DNA of 64,000 nucleotides from Halictus rubicundus (GCF_050948215.1 NW_027488713.1:124001-188000), one strand, 5' to 3'. Shown: positions 26,911 to 41,830, numbered from the stretch's first letter. Numbers and translations are program-made. The notes: a model not told the origin generated them from the letters alone.

Positions 26911-29900
26911 ATCCTATCCTCTATCCAATCCTATCCTCTATCCTATCCTATCCTCTATCCTATCCTATCCTCTATCCTATCCTATCCTCTATCCTATCCT
27001 ATCCTCTATCCTATCCTATCCTCTGTCCTATCCTATCCTCTATAATATCCTATCCTCTATCCTATCCTATCCTCTATCCTATCCTCTATCCTATCCTATC
27101 CTCTATCCTATCCTCTCCTCTATCCTATCCTATCCTCCATCCTATCCTATCCTCTATCCTATCCTCTCCTCTATCCTCTCCTATCCTCCATCCTATCCTA
27201 TCCTCTATCCTATCCTATCCTCTATCCTATCCTATTATATCCTATCCTCTATCCTATCCAATCCTCTATCCTATCCTATCCTCTATCCTATCCTATCCTC
27301 CATCCTATCCAATCCTATATCCTATCCTATCCGCTATCCTATCCTATCCTCTATCCTATCCTATCCTCTATCCTACCCAATCCTCTATCCTATCCCCTAT
27401 CCTATCCTCTATCCTATCCTCTATCCTATCCTATCCTCAATCCTATCCTATCCTCTATCCTATCCTATCCTCTATCCTATCGTATCCTCTATCCTATCCT
27501 ATCCTCTATCCTATTCTATATTCTATCCGATCCTATCCGATCCTCTATCTTATCCTATCCTCTATCCTATCCTATCATCTATCCTATTCTATACTCTACC
27601 CTATCCTATCCGCTATCCTATCCTATCCTCTATCCTATCCTATCCTCTATCCTATCCTATCCTCTATCCTATCCTATCCTATCCTCTATCCTACCCTATC
27701 CTCTATCGTCTCCTGTCCTCTATCGTATACAATCCCCTATCATATCCTCTATCGTCTCCTATTTTCTATCCTATCCAATCCCCTATCCTATCCTCTATCG
27801 TCTCCTATCCTCTATCCTATCCTATCCTCATTCCTATCCTATCCTCTATCCTGTCCTATCCTCTATCCTATCCTCTATCCTATTATATCCTCTATCCTAT
27901 CCTATCCTCTATCCTATCCTATCCTACCCTCTATCCTATCCTATCCTCTATCGTCTTCTGTCCTCTATTCTATACATTCCCCTATCCTATCCTCTATCGT
28001 CTCCTATCCTCTATCCTATAATATCATCTATCCTATCCTATCCTCTATCCTGTTCTATTCTCTATCCTATCCTCTATCCTATCCTATCCTCTATCGTCTC
28101 CTATCTTCTATCCTATCCAATCCCCTATCCTATCCTCTATCCTATATTATCCACTATCCTATCCTATTCTCTAACCTATCGTATCAACTATCCTATCCAT
28201 TCCCCTATCCTATCCTTTGTTCTATCTTCTATCCTATCCTTTATCCTAACCTATCCTCTATCCTTTCCCATTCTCTATCCTATCCTCTATCCTGTCCTAT
28301 CCTCTATCCTATCCAATCCTATCCTCTATCCTATCCAATCTTCTATAATATCCTATCATCTATCCTATCCTCTCCTCTATCCTATCCTATCCTCCATCCT
28401 ATCCTATCCTCTATCCTATCCTATCCTCTATCCTATCCTATCCTATCATCTATCCTATCCTATCCTATCCTCTATCCTATCCTATCCTCTATCCTATCCT
28501 ATCCTCTATCCTATCCAATCCTATCCTCTATCCTATCCAATCTTCTATAATATCCTATCATCTATCCTATCCTCTCCTCTATCCTATCCTATCCTCCATC
28601 CTATCCTATCCTCTATCCTATCCTATCCTCTATCCTATCCTATCCTCTATCCTATCCAATCCCGTATGCTATCCAATCCCCTATCCTATCCTCTATCCTA
28701 TCCTATCCTCTATCGTCTCCTGTCCTCTATCCTATACAATCCCCTATCCTTTCCTCTATCGTCTCCTATCCACTATCCTATCCAATCCCCTATCCTATCC
28801 TCTATCGTCTCCTATCCTCTATCCTATCCAATCCCCTATCCTTTCCTCTATCCGATCCTATCCTCTATCGTATCCTCTATCCTATCCTCTATCGTCTCCT
28901 GTCCTCTATCCTATACAATCCCCTATCCTTTCCTCTATCGTCTCCTATCCTCTATCCTATCCAATCCCCTAACCTATCCTCTATCGTCTCCTATCCTCTA
29001 TCCTATCCAATCCCCTATCCTATCCTCTATCCTATCCTATCCTCTATCCTATCCTATCCTCCATCCTATCCGATCCTCTATCCTATCCTCTATCCTATCC
29101 AATCCCCTAACCTATCCTCTATCGTCTCCTATCCTCTATCCTATCCAATCCCCTATCCTATCCTCTATCGTATCCTATCCTCTATCCTATTCTATACTCT
29201 ACCATATCCTATCCTCTATCCTATCCTATCCTCTATCCTATCCTATCCTCTATTCTATCCAATCACCTATTCTATCCTCTATCCGATCCTATCCTCTATC
29301 CTATCCTATCCTCTATAATATCGTATCCTCTATCCTATCCTATCCTCTATCCTATCCAATCCTATATCCTATCCTATCCGCAATCCTGTCCTATCCTATA
29401 TCCTATAATATCCCCTATCCTATCCAATCCTCTATCCTATCCTCTATCCTATCCTCTATCCTATCCTATCCTCTATTATATCCAATCCTCTATCCTATCC
29501 ACTATCGTATCCTATTCTCTATCCTATCCTATCCTCTATCCTATCCTATCCTCTATCCTATCCTATCCTCTATCCAATCCTATCCTCTATCCTATCCTAT
29601 CCTCTATCCTATCCTATCCTCTATCCTATCCTATCCTCTATCCTATCCTATCCTCTATCCTATCCTATCCTCTGTCCTATCCTATCCTCTATAATATCCT
29701 ATCCTCTATCCTATCCTATCCTCTATCCTATCCTCTATCCTATCCTATCCTCTATCCTATCCTCTCCTCTATCCTATCCTATCCTCCATCCTATCCTATC
29801 CTCTATCCTATCCTCTCCTCTATCCTCTCCTATCCTCCATCCTATCCTATCCTCTATCCTATCCTATCCTCTATCCTATCCTATTATATCCTATCCTCTA

Positions 29901-32181
29901 TCCTATCCAATCCTCTATCCTATCCTATCCTCTATCCTATCCTATCCTCCATCCTATCCAATCCTATATCCTATCCTATCCGCTATCCTATCCTATCCTC
30001 TATCCTATCCTATCCTCTATCCTACCCAATCCTCTATCCTATCCCCTATCCTATCCTCTATCCTATCCTCTATCCTATCCTATCCTCAATCCTATCCTAT
30101 CCTCTATCCTATCCTATCCTCTATCCTATCGTATCCTCTATCCTATCCTATCCTCTATCCTATTCTATATTCTATCCGATCCTATCCGATCCTCTATCTT
30201 ATCCTATCCTCTATCCTATCCTATCATCTATCCTATTCTATACTCTACCCTATCCTATCCGCTATCCTATCCTATCCTCTATCCTATCCTATCCTCTATC
30301 CTATCCTATCCTCTATCCTATCCTATCCTATCCTCTATCCTACCCTATCCTCTATCGTCTCCTGTCCTCTATCATATACAATCCCCTATCATATCCTCTA
30401 TCGTCTCCTATTTTCTATCCTATCCAATCCCCTATCCTATCCTCTATCGTCTCCTATCCTCTATCCTATCCTATCCTCATTCCTATCCTATCCTCTATCC
30501 TGTCCTATCCTCTATCCTATCCTCTATCCTATCCTATCCTCTATCCTATCCTATCCTCTATCCTATCCTATCCTACCCTCTATCCTATCCTATCCTCTAT
30601 CGTCTTCTGTCCTCTATTCTATACATTCCCCTATCCTATCCTCTATCGTCTCCTATCCTCTATCCTATAATATCATCTATCCTATCCTATCCTCTATCCT
30701 GTTCTATTCTCTATCCTATCCTCTATCCTATCCTATCCTCTATCGTCTCCTATCTTCTATCCTATCCAATCCCCTATCCTATCCTCTATCCTATATTATC
30801 CACTATCCTATCCTATTCTCTAACCTATCGTATCAACTATCCTATCCATTCCCCTATCCTATCCTTTGTTCTATCTTCTATCCTATCCTCTATCCTAACC
30901 TATCCTCTATCCTTTCCCATTCTCTATCCTATCCTCTATCCTGTCCTATCCTCTATCCTATCCAATCCTATCCTCTATCCTATCCAATCTTCTATAATAT
31001 CCTATCATCTATCCTATCCTCTCCTCTATCCTATCCTATCCTCCATCCTATCCTATCCTCTATCCTATCCTATCCTCTATCCTATCCTATCCTATCATCT
31101 ATCCTATCCTATCCTATCCTCTATCCTATCCTATCCTCTATCCTATCCTATCCTCTATCCTATCCAATCCTATCCTCTATCCTATCCAATCTTCTATAAT
31201 ATCCTATCATCTATCCTATCCTCTCCTCTATCCTATCCTATCCTCCATCCTATCCTATCCTCTATCCTATCCTATCCTCTATCCCATCCTATCCTCTATC
31301 CTATCCAATCCCGTATGCTATCCAATCCCCTATCCTATCCTCTGTCCTATCCTATCCTCTATCGTCTCCTGTCCTCTATCCTATACAATCCCCTATCCTT
31401 TCCTCTATCGTCTCCTATCCACTATCCTATCCAATCCCCTATCCTATCCTCTATCGTCTCCTATCCTCTATCCTATCCAATCCCCTATCCTTTCCTCTAT
31501 CCGATCCTATCCTCTATCGTATCCTCTATCCTATCCTCTATCGTCTCCTGTCCTCTATCCTATACAATCCCCTATCCTTTCCTCTATCGTCTCCTATCCT
31601 CTATCCTATCCAATCCCCTAACCTATCCTCTATCGTCTCCTATCCTCTATCCTATCCAATCCCCTATCCTATCCTCTATCCTATCCTATCCTCTATCCTA
31701 TCCTATCCTCCATCCTATCCGATCCTCTATCCTATCCTCTATCCTATCCAATCCCCTAACCTATCCTCTATCGTCTCCTATCCTCTATCCTATCCAATCC
31801 CCTATCCTATCCTCTATCGTATCCTATCCTCTATCCTATTCTATACTCTACCATATCCTATCCTCTATCCTATCCTATCCTCTATCCTATCCTATCCTCT
31901 ATTCTATCCAATCACCTATTCTATCCTCTATCCGATCCTATCCTCTATCCTATCCTATCCTCTATAATATCGTATCCTCTATCCTATCCTATCCTCTATC
32001 CTATCCAATCCTATATCCTATCCTATCCGCAATCCTGTCCTATCCTATATCCTATAATATCCCCTATCCTATCCAATCCTCTATCCTATCCTCTATCCTA
32101 TCCTCTATCCTATCCTATCCTCTATTATATCCCATCCTCTATCCTATCCACTATCGTATCCTATTCTCTATCCTATCCTAT
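26911..32181. repeat. 2,649-bp higher-order repeat, two units (A2)
   Basis: Exact counterpart of 2,870-8,140 at offset 24,041, with the same 2,649-bp period (28,666 vs 31,315 at the GTATGCTATCC landmark). A2-specific substitutions include TTATATCC at about 27,885, CTTTATCC at about 28,241 and ATCATATAC at about 30,374. The site at about 29,379 reads CCGC where A1 has CAGC. Confidence 0.9.
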
Positions 32182-34549
32182 CCTCCATCCTATCCTATCC
32201 TCTATCCTATCCTATCCTCTATCCTATCCTATCCTCTATCCTATCCTATCCTCTATAATTTCGTATCCTCTATCCTATCCTATCCTCTATAATTTCGTAT
32301 CCTCTATCCTATCCTATCCTCTATCCTTTCCCATTCTCTATGCTATCCTCTATCCTATCCTATCCTCTGTCCTATCCACTATCGTATAATATCCTCTATC
32401 CTATACAATCCTATATCCTATCCTCTATACACTCCAATCCTCTATCCTATCCTATCCTCTATCCTATCCTATCCTGTATCCTATCCTATCCTGTATCCTA
32501 TCCTATCCTCTATATTATCCTATCCTCTATCCTATCCTATCCTCTATCCAATCCTATCCTCTATCCTATCCTATCCTCTATCCCATCCTATCCTCTATCG
32601 TCTCCAGTCCTCTATCCTATACAATCCCCTATCATATCCTCTATCGTCTCCTATCCTCTATCCTATCCAATCCCCTATCCTATCCTCTATCTTATCCTAT
32701 CCTCTATCCTATCCTATCCTCATTCCTATCCTATCCTCTATCCTATCCTATCCTCTATCCTATTCTATACTCTACCCTATCCTATCCGCTATCCTATCCT
32801 ATCCTCTATCCTATCCAATCCCCTATCCTATGCTCTATCCGATCATTTCCTATCCTCTATATTTTCGTATCCTCTATCCTATCCTATCCTCTATCCTATC
32901 CAATCCTATATCCTATCCTATCCGCAATCCTGTCCTATCCTATATCCTATAATATCCCCTATCCTATCCAATCCTCTATCCTATCCTCTATCCTATCCTC
33001 TATCCTATCCTATCCTCTATTATATCCCAACCTCTATCCTATCCACTATCGTATCCTATTCTCCATCCTATCCTATCCTCCATCCTATCCTATCCTCTAT
33101 CCTATCCTATCCTCTATCCTATCCTATCCTCTATAATTTCGTATCCTCTATCCTATCCTATCCTCTATAATTTCGTATCCTCTATCCTATCCAATCCTAT
33201 ATCCTATCCTATCCGCTATCCTGTCCTATCCTCAATCCTATAATATCCCCTATCCTATCCAATCCTCTATCCTATCCTCTATCCTATCCTATCCTCTATC
33301 CTATCCAATCCCCTATCCTATCCTCTATCGTCTCCTATCCTCCATCCTATCCAATCCCCTATTCTATCCTCCATCCTATCCTATCCTCTGTCCTATCCTA
33401 TCCTCTTTCCTATAATATCATCTATCCTATCCTATCCTCTATCCTGTTCTATTCTCTATCCTATTCTCTATCCTATCCTATCCTCTATCGTCTCCTATCT
33501 TCTATCCTATCCAATCCCCTATCTATCCTCTATCCTATATTTCCCACTATCCTATCCTGTTCTCTAACCTATCGTATCAACTATCCTATCCATTCCCCTA
33601 TCCTATCCTCTATTCTATCCTCTATCCTATCCTCTATCCTATCCTATCCTCTATCCTTTCCCATTCTCTATCCTATCCTCTATCCTATCCTATCCTCTAT
33701 CCTTTCCCATTCTCTATCCTATCCTCTATCCTATCCTATCCTCTGTCCTATCCACTATCGTATAATATCCTCTATCCTATACAATCCTATATCCTATCCT
33801 CTATACACTCCAATCCTCTATCCTATCCTATCCTCTATCCTATCCTATCCTGTATACTATCCTATCCTGTATCCTATCCTATCCAATCCCCTATCCTATC
33901 CTCCATCCTATCCTATCCTCTGTCCTATCCTCTCCTCTATCCTATAATATCATCTATCCTATCCTATCCTCTATCCTGTTCTATTCTCTATCCTATTCTC
34001 TATCCTATCCTATCCTCCATCGTCTCCTATATTCTATCCTATCCAATCCCCTATCCTATCCTCTATCCTATATTATCCACTATCCTATCCTGTTCTCTAA
34101 CCGATCGTATCAACTATCCTATCCATTCCCCTATCCTATCCTCTATTCTATCCTCTATCCTATCCTCTATCCTATCCTATCCTCTATCCTTTCCCATTCT
34201 CTATCCTATCCTCTATCCTATCCTATCCTCTGTCCTATCCTCTATCCTATCCTATCCTCATTCCTATCCTATCCTCTATCCTATCCTATCCTCTATCCTG
34301 TTCTATTCTCTATCGTATCCTCTATCCTATCCTATCCTCTATCGTCTCCTATCTTCTATCCTATCCAATCCCCTATCCTATCCTCAATCCTATATTATCC
34401 ACTATCCTATCCTGTTCTCTAACCTATCGTATCAACTATTCTATCCATTCCCCTATCCTATCCTCTATTCTATCCTCTACCCTATCCTCTATCCTATCCT
34501 CTATCCTTTCCCATTCTCTATCCTATCCTCTATCCTATCCTATCCTCTA
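32096..34549. repeat. A2-only tandem duplication, copy 1 (about 2,454 bp)
   Basis: Corresponds to A1 8,055-10,508. At its end, where A1 goes on to CCAATCCTCTATAATATCC, A2 instead returns to TTATATCCC as at 32,125, starting a second copy. The breakpoint lies in ordinary 12/17-bp units. A1 has this stretch once. Confidence 0.88.
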
Positions 34550-37020
34550 TCCTATCCTCTATCCTATCCTATCCTCTATTATATCCCATCCTCTATCCTA
34601 TCCACTATCGTATCCTATTCTCTATCCTATCCTATCCTCCATCCTATCCTATCCTCTATCCTATCCTATCCTCTATCCTATCCTATCCTCTATCCTATCC
34701 TATCCTCTATAATTTCGTATCCTCTATCCTATCCTATCCTCTATAATTTCGTATCCTCTATCCTATCCTATCCTCTATCCTTTCCCATTCTCTATGCTAT
34801 CCTCTATCCTATCCTATCCTCTGTCCTATCCACTATCGTATAATATCCTCTATCCTATACAATCCTATATCCTATCCTCTATACACTCCAATCCTCTATC
34901 CTATCCTATCCTCTATCCTATCCTATCCTGTATCCTATCCTATCCTGTATCCTATCCTATCCTGTATCCTATCCTATCCTCTATATTATCCTATCCTCTA
35001 TCCTATCCTATCCTCTATCCAATCCTATCCTCTATCCTATCCTATCCTCTATCCCATCCTATCCTCTATCGTCTCCAGTCCTCTATCCTATACAATCCCC
35101 TATCATATCCTCTATCGTCTCCTATCCTCTATCCTATCCAATCCCCTATCCTATCCTCTATCTTATCCTATCCTCTATCCTATCCTATCCTCATTCCTAT
35201 CCTATCCTCTATCCTATCCTATCCTCTATCCTATTCTATACTCTACCCTATCCTATCCGCTATCCTATCCTATCCTCTATCCTATCCAATCCCCTATCCT
35301 ATGCTCTATCCGATCATTTCCTATCCTCTATATTTTCGTATCCTCTATCCTATCCTATCCTCTATCCTATCCAATCCTATATCCTATCCTATCCGCAATC
35401 CTGTCCTATCCTATATCCTATAATATCCCCTATCCTATCCAATCCTCTATCCTATCCTCTATCCTATCCTCTATCCTATCCTATCCTCTATTATATCCCA
35501 ACCTCTATCCTATCCACTATCGTATCCTATTCTCCATCCTATCCTATCCTCCATCCTATCCTATCCTCTATCCTATCCTATCCTCTATCCTATCCTATCC
35601 TCTATAATTTCGTATCCTCTATCCTATCCTATCCTCTATAATTTCGTATCCTCTATCCTATCCAATCCTATATCCTATCCTATCCGCTATCCTGTCCTAT
35701 CCTCAATCCTATAATATCCCCTATCCTATCCAATCCTCTATCCTATCCTCTATCCTATCCTATCCTCTATCCTATCCAATCCCCTATCCTATCCTCTATC
35801 GTCTCCTATCCTCCATCCTATCCAATCCCCTATTCTATCCTCCATCCTATCCTATCCTCTGTCCTATCCTATCCTCTTTCCTATAATATCATCTATCCTA
35901 TCCTATCCTCTATCCTGTTCTATTCTCTATCCTATTCTCTATCCTATCCTATCCTCTATCGTCTCCTATCTTCTATCCTATCCAATCCCCTATCTATCCT
36001 CTATCCTATATTTCCCACTATCCTATCCTGTTCTCTAACCTATCGTATCAACTATCCTATCCATTCCCCTATCCTATCCTCTATTCTATCCTCTATCCTA
36101 TCCTCTATCCTATCCTATCCTCTATCCTTTCCCATTCTCTATCCTATCCTCTATCCTATCCTATCCTCTATCCTTTCCCATTCTCTATCCTATCCTCTAT
36201 CCTATCCTATCCTCTGTCCTATCCACTATCGTATAATATCCTCTATCCTATACAATCCTATATCCTATCCTCTATACACTCCAATCCTCTATCCTATCCT
36301 ATCCTCTATCCTATCCTATCCTGTATACTATCCTATCCTGTATCCTATCCTATCCAATCCCCTATCCTATCCTCCATCCTATCCTATCCTCTGTCCTATC
36401 CTCTCCTCTATCCTATAATATCATCTATCCTATCCTATCCTCTATCCTGTTCTATTCTCTATCCTATTCTCTATCCTATCCTATCCTCCATCGTCTCCTA
36501 TATTCTATCCTATCCAATCCCCTATCCTATCCTCTATCCTATATTATCCACTATCCTATCCTGTTCTCTAACCGATCGTATCAACTATCCTATCCATTCC
36601 CCTATCCTATCCTCTATTCTATCCTCTATCCTATCCTCTATCCTATCCTATCCTCTATCCTTTCCCATTCTCTATCCTATCCTCTATCCTATCCTATCCT
36701 CTGTCCTATCCTCTATCCTATCCTATCCTCATTCCTATCCTATCCTCTATCCTATCCTATCCTCTATCCTGTTCTATTCTCTATCGTATCCTCTATCCTA
36801 TCCTATCCTCTATCGTCTCCTATCTTCTATCCTATCCAATCCCCTATCCTATCCTCAATCCTATATTATCCACTATCCTATCCTGTTCTCTAACCTATCG
36901 TATCAACTATTCTATCCATTCCCCTATCCTATCCTCTATTCTATCCTCTACCCTATCCTCTATCCTATCCTCTATCCTTTCCCATTCTCTATCCTATCCT
37001 CTATCCTATCCTATCCTCTA
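34550..37020. repeat. A2-only tandem duplication, copy 2 (about 2,471 bp)
   Basis: Repeats the preceding block (32,340 matches 34,794, offset 2,454; 34,506 matches 36,977, offset 2,471). The 17-bp change is a third GTATCCTATCCTATCCT unit near 34,925-34,975 where copy 1 has two. I saw no other clear difference, so this is probably the youngest large duplication in the window. Confidence 0.88.
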
Positions 37021-40000
37021 TCCTATCCTATCCTATCCTATCCTCTATCCTATCCAATCCTCTATAATATCCTATCGTCTATCCTATCCTATCCTCTGTC
37101 CTATCCTATGCTCTATCCGATCATATCCTATCCTCTATATTTTCGTATCCTCTATCCTATCCTATCCTCTATCCTATCCAATCCTATATCCTATCCTATC
37201 CGCAATCCTGTCCTATCCTATATCCTATAATATCCCCTATCCTATCCAATCCTCTATCCTATCCTCTATCCTATCCTCTATCCTATCCTATCCTCTATTA
37301 TATCCCATCCTCTATCCTATCCACTATCGTATCCTATTCTCTATCCTATCCTATCCTCCATCCTATCCTATCCTCTATCCTATCCTATCCTCTATCCTAT
37401 CCTATCCTCTATCCTATCCAATCCCCTATCCTATCCTCTATCTTATCCTATCCTCTATCCTATCCAATTCTCTATAATATCCTATCGTCTATCCTATCCT
37501 ATCCTCTGTCCTATCCTATGCTCTATCCGATCATATCCTATCCTCTATATTTTCGTATCCTCTATCCTATCCTATCCTCTATCCTATCCAATCCTATATC
37601 CTATCCTATCCGCAATCCTGTCCTATCCTATATCCTATAACATCCCCTATCCTATCCAATCCTCTATCCTATCCTCTATCCTATCCTCCATCCTATCCTA
37701 TCCTCTATTATATCCCATCCTCTATCCTATCCACTATCGTATCCTATTCTCTATCCTATCCTATCCTCCATCCTATCCTATCCTCTGTCCCATCCTATCC
37801 TCTATCCTATCCTATCCTCTATCCTATCCAATCCCCTATCCTATCCTCTATCTTATCCTATCCTCTATCCTATCCTATCCTCATTCCTATCCTATCCTCT
37901 ATCCTATCCTATCCTCTATCCTATTCTATACTCTACCCTATCCTATCCGCTATCCTATCCTATCCTCTATCCTATCCAATCCCCTATCCTATGCTCTATC
38001 CGATCATATCCTATCCTCTATATTTTCGTATCCTCTATCCTATCCTATCCTCTATCCTACCCAATCCTATATCCTATCCTATCCGCAATCCTGTCCTATC
38101 CTATATCCTATAATATCCCCTATCCTATCCAATCCTCTATCCTATCCTCTATCCTATCCTCTATTCTATCCTATCCTCTATTGTATCCCAACCTCTATCC
38201 TATCCACTATCGTATCCTATTCTCTATCCTATCCTATCCTCCATCCTATACTATCCTCTATCCTATCCTATCCTCTATCCTATCCTATCATCTATCCTAT
38301 CCTATCCTCTATAATTTCGTTTCCTCTATCCTATCCTATCCTCTATCCTATCCTATCCTCTATAATTTCGTATCCTCTATCCTATCCTATCCTCTATCCT
38401 ATCCAATCCTCTATCGTCTCCTATCTTCTATCCTATTCAATCCCCTATCCTATCCTCTATCCTATATTATCCACTATCCTATCCTATTCTCTATCCTATC
38501 CAATCCTATATCCTAACCTCTATACACTCCAATCCTCTATCCTATCCTATCCTCTATCCTATAATATCATCTATTATATCCTATCCTCTATCCTGTTCTA
38601 TTCTCTGTCCTATCCTCTATCCTATCCTATCCTCTATCGTCTCCTATCCTCTATCGTATAATATCCTCAATCCTATCCTATCCTCTATCCTATCCTCTAT
38701 CCTATCCTGTCCTCTATCCTATCCTATCCTCTATCCTATCCTATCCTCTATCCTATCCTATCCTCTATCCTATCCTATCCTCTATCCTATCCTATCCTCT
38801 ATCCTATCCTATCCTCTATCCTATCCTATCCTCTATCCAATCCTATCCTCTATCCTATCCTATCCTCTATCCTATCCTATCCTCTATCCTATCCTATCCT
38901 CTATCCTATCCTATCCTCTATTCTATAAAATCCTCTATCCTATCCTATCCTCTATTCTATAAAATCCTCTATCCTATCCTATCCTCTATCCTATCCTATC
39001 CTCTATACACTCCAATCCTCTATTCTATCCAATCCTCTATCCTATCCTATCCTCTATCCTATCCTATCCTCTATCCAATCCTATCCTCTATCCTATCCTC
39101 TATCCTATCCTATCCTCTATCCTATCCTATCCTCTATCCTATCCTATCCTCTATCCTATCCTATCCTCTATCCTATCCTATCCTCTGTCCTATCCTATCC
39201 TCTATAATATCCTATCCTCTATCCTATCCTATCCTCTATCCTATCCTATCCTCTATCCTATCCTATCCTCTATCCTCTCCTCTCCTCTATCCTATCCTAT
39301 CCTCCATCCAATCCTATACACTATCCTATTCTATCCTATCCTATCCTCTATCTTATCCTATCCTATCCTCTATCCTATCCTATCCTCTATCGTCTCCAGT
39401 CCTCTATCCTATACAATCCCCTATCATATCCTCTATCGTCTCCTATCCTGTATCCTATCCAATCCCCTATCCTATCCTCTATCTTATCCTATCCTCTATC
39501 CTATCCTATCCTCATTCCTATCCTATCCGCTATCCTATCCTATCCTCTATCCTATCCAATCCCCTATCCTATGCTCTATCCGATCATATCCTATCCTCTA
39601 TATTTTCGTATCCTCTATCCTATCCTATCCTCTATCCTACCCAATCCTATATCCTATCCTATCCGCAATCCTGTCCTATCCTATATCCTATAATATCCCC
39701 TATCCTATCCAATCCTCTATCCTATCCTCTATCCTATCCTCTATCCTATCCTATCCTCTATTGTATCCCAACCTCTATCCTATCCACTATCGTATCCTAT
39801 TCTCTATCCTATCCTATCCTCCATCCTATCCTATCCTCTATCCTATCCTATCCTCTATCCTATCCTATCCTCTATCCTATCCTATCCTCTATAATTTCGT
39901 TTCCTCTATCCTATCCTATCCTCTATCCTATCCTATCCTCTATAATTTCGTATCCTCTATCCTATCCTATCCTCTATCCTATCCAATCCTATTTCCTATC

Positions 40001-41737
40001 CTATCCGCTATCCTGTCCTATCCTCAATCCTATAATATCCCCTATCCTATCCAATCCTCTATCCTATCCTCTATCCTATCCTCTATCCTATCCTCTATCC
40101 TATCCTATCCTCTATCGTATCCTATCCTCTATCCTATCCAATCCCCTATCCTATCCTCTATCGTCTCCTATCGTCTATCCTATCCAATCCCCTATCCTAT
40201 CCTCCATCCTATCCTATCCTCTGTCCTATCCTATCCTCTTTCCTATAATATCATCTATCCTATCCTATCCTCTATCCTGTTCTATTCTCTATCCTATTCT
40301 CTATCCTATCCTATCCTCTATCGTCTCCTATCTTCTATCCTATCCAATCCCCTATCTATCCTCTATCCTATATTTCCCACTATCCTATCCTGTTCTCTAA
40401 CCTATCGTATCAACTATCCTATCCATTCCCCTATCCTATCCTCTATGCTATCCTCTATCCTATCCTCTATCCTATCCTATCCTCTATCCTTTCCCATTCT
40501 CTATCCTATCCTCTATCCTATCCTATCATCTGTCCTATCCACTATCGTATAATATCCTCTATCCTATACAATCCTATATCCTATCCTCTATACACTCCAA
40601 TCCTCTATCCTATCCTATCCTCTATCCTATCCTATCCTGTATACTATCCTATCCTGTATCCTATCCTATCCTCTATCCTATCCAATCCCATATCCTATCC
40701 TCCATCCTATCCTATCCTCTGTCCTATCCTATCCTCTATCCTATAATATCATCTATCCTATCCTATCCTCTATCCTGTTCTATTCTCTATCCTATCCTCG
40801 ATATTATCCTCTATCCTATCCTATCCTCTATCGTATCCTATCCTCTATCCTATCCAATCCCCTATCCTATCCTCTATCGTCTCCTATCCTCTATCCTATC
40901 CAATCCCCTATCCTATCCTCCATCCTATCCTATCCTCTGTCCTATCACATCCTCTTTCCTATAATATCATCTATCCTATCCTATCCTCTATCCTGTTTTA
41001 TTCTCTATCCTATTCTCTATCCTATCCTATCCTCTATCGTCTCCTATCTTCTATCCTATCCAATCCCCTACCCTATCCTCTATCCTATATTATCCACTAT
41101 CCTATCCTGTTCTCTAACCTATCGTATCAACTATCCTATCCATTCCCCTATCCTATCCTCTATTCTATCCTCTATCCTATCCTCTATCCTATCCTATCCT
41201 CTATCCTTTCCCATTCTCTATCCTATCCTCTATCCTATCCTATCCTCTATCCTTTCCCATTCTCTATTCTATCCTCTATCCTATCCTATCCTCTGTCCTA
41301 TCCTCTATCCTATCCTATCCTCATTCCTATCCTATCCTCTATCCTATCCTATCCTCTATCCTGTTCTATTCTCTATCCTATCCTCTACCCTATCCTATCC
41401 TCTATCCAATCCTATCCTCTATCCTAACCTATCCTCTATCCTATCCTATCCTCTATCCTATCCTATCCTCTATCCTATCCTATCCTCTATCCAATCCTAT
41501 CCTCTATCCTATCCTAACCTCTTTCCTATCCTATCGTATCCTCTATCCTATTCTATCCTCTATCCTATCCTATCCTCTATCCTATCCAATCCCCTAACCT
41601 ATGCTCTATCCGACCATATCCTATCCTCTATAATTTCGTATCCTCTATCCTATCCTATCCTCTATCCTTTCAAATCCTATATCCTATCCTATCCGCTATC
41701 CTATCTTTTCCTCTATCCTATTCTCTATCCTATCCTA
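37021..41737. repeat. A2 block matching A1 10.5-15.2 kb
   Basis: Same landmark order as A1, including the 410-bp pair, both 455-bp segments and the 717-bp pair, at offset 26,512 and then 26,546. Substitutions noticed: TATACTATCC at about 38,250 and TATCCTATCC at about 41,455 where A1 has TACCCTATCC. Confidence 0.82.
38917..38984. repeat. 34-bp tandem duplication with TATAAAATCC
   Basis: A 34-bp piece (a TCTATTCTATAAAATCC unit plus one ordinary 17-mer) occurs twice in a row, at 38,917 and 38,951. A1 has it once, near 12,407. Exactly two repeat units were gained. Confidence 0.92.
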
Positions 41738-41830
41738 TCCTCTATCCTATCCTATCCTCTATCCTATCCTATCCTCTATCCTATCCTATCCTCTATCCTA
41801 TCCTATCCTCTATCCTATCCTATCCTCTCT
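41725..41830. other. A2 junction where about 4.6 kb of A1 sequence is missing
   Basis: After CTTTTCC and ATTCTCTATCC (equivalent to A1 about 15,190) the sequence runs through a pure 17-mer tract directly to CTCTTCTATAAAATCC (41,827, equivalent to 19,904). The offset changes from 26,546 to 21,923, so 4,623 bp present in A1 is absent here. It may be a loss in A2 or an expansion in A1, or both. Confidence 0.85.
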
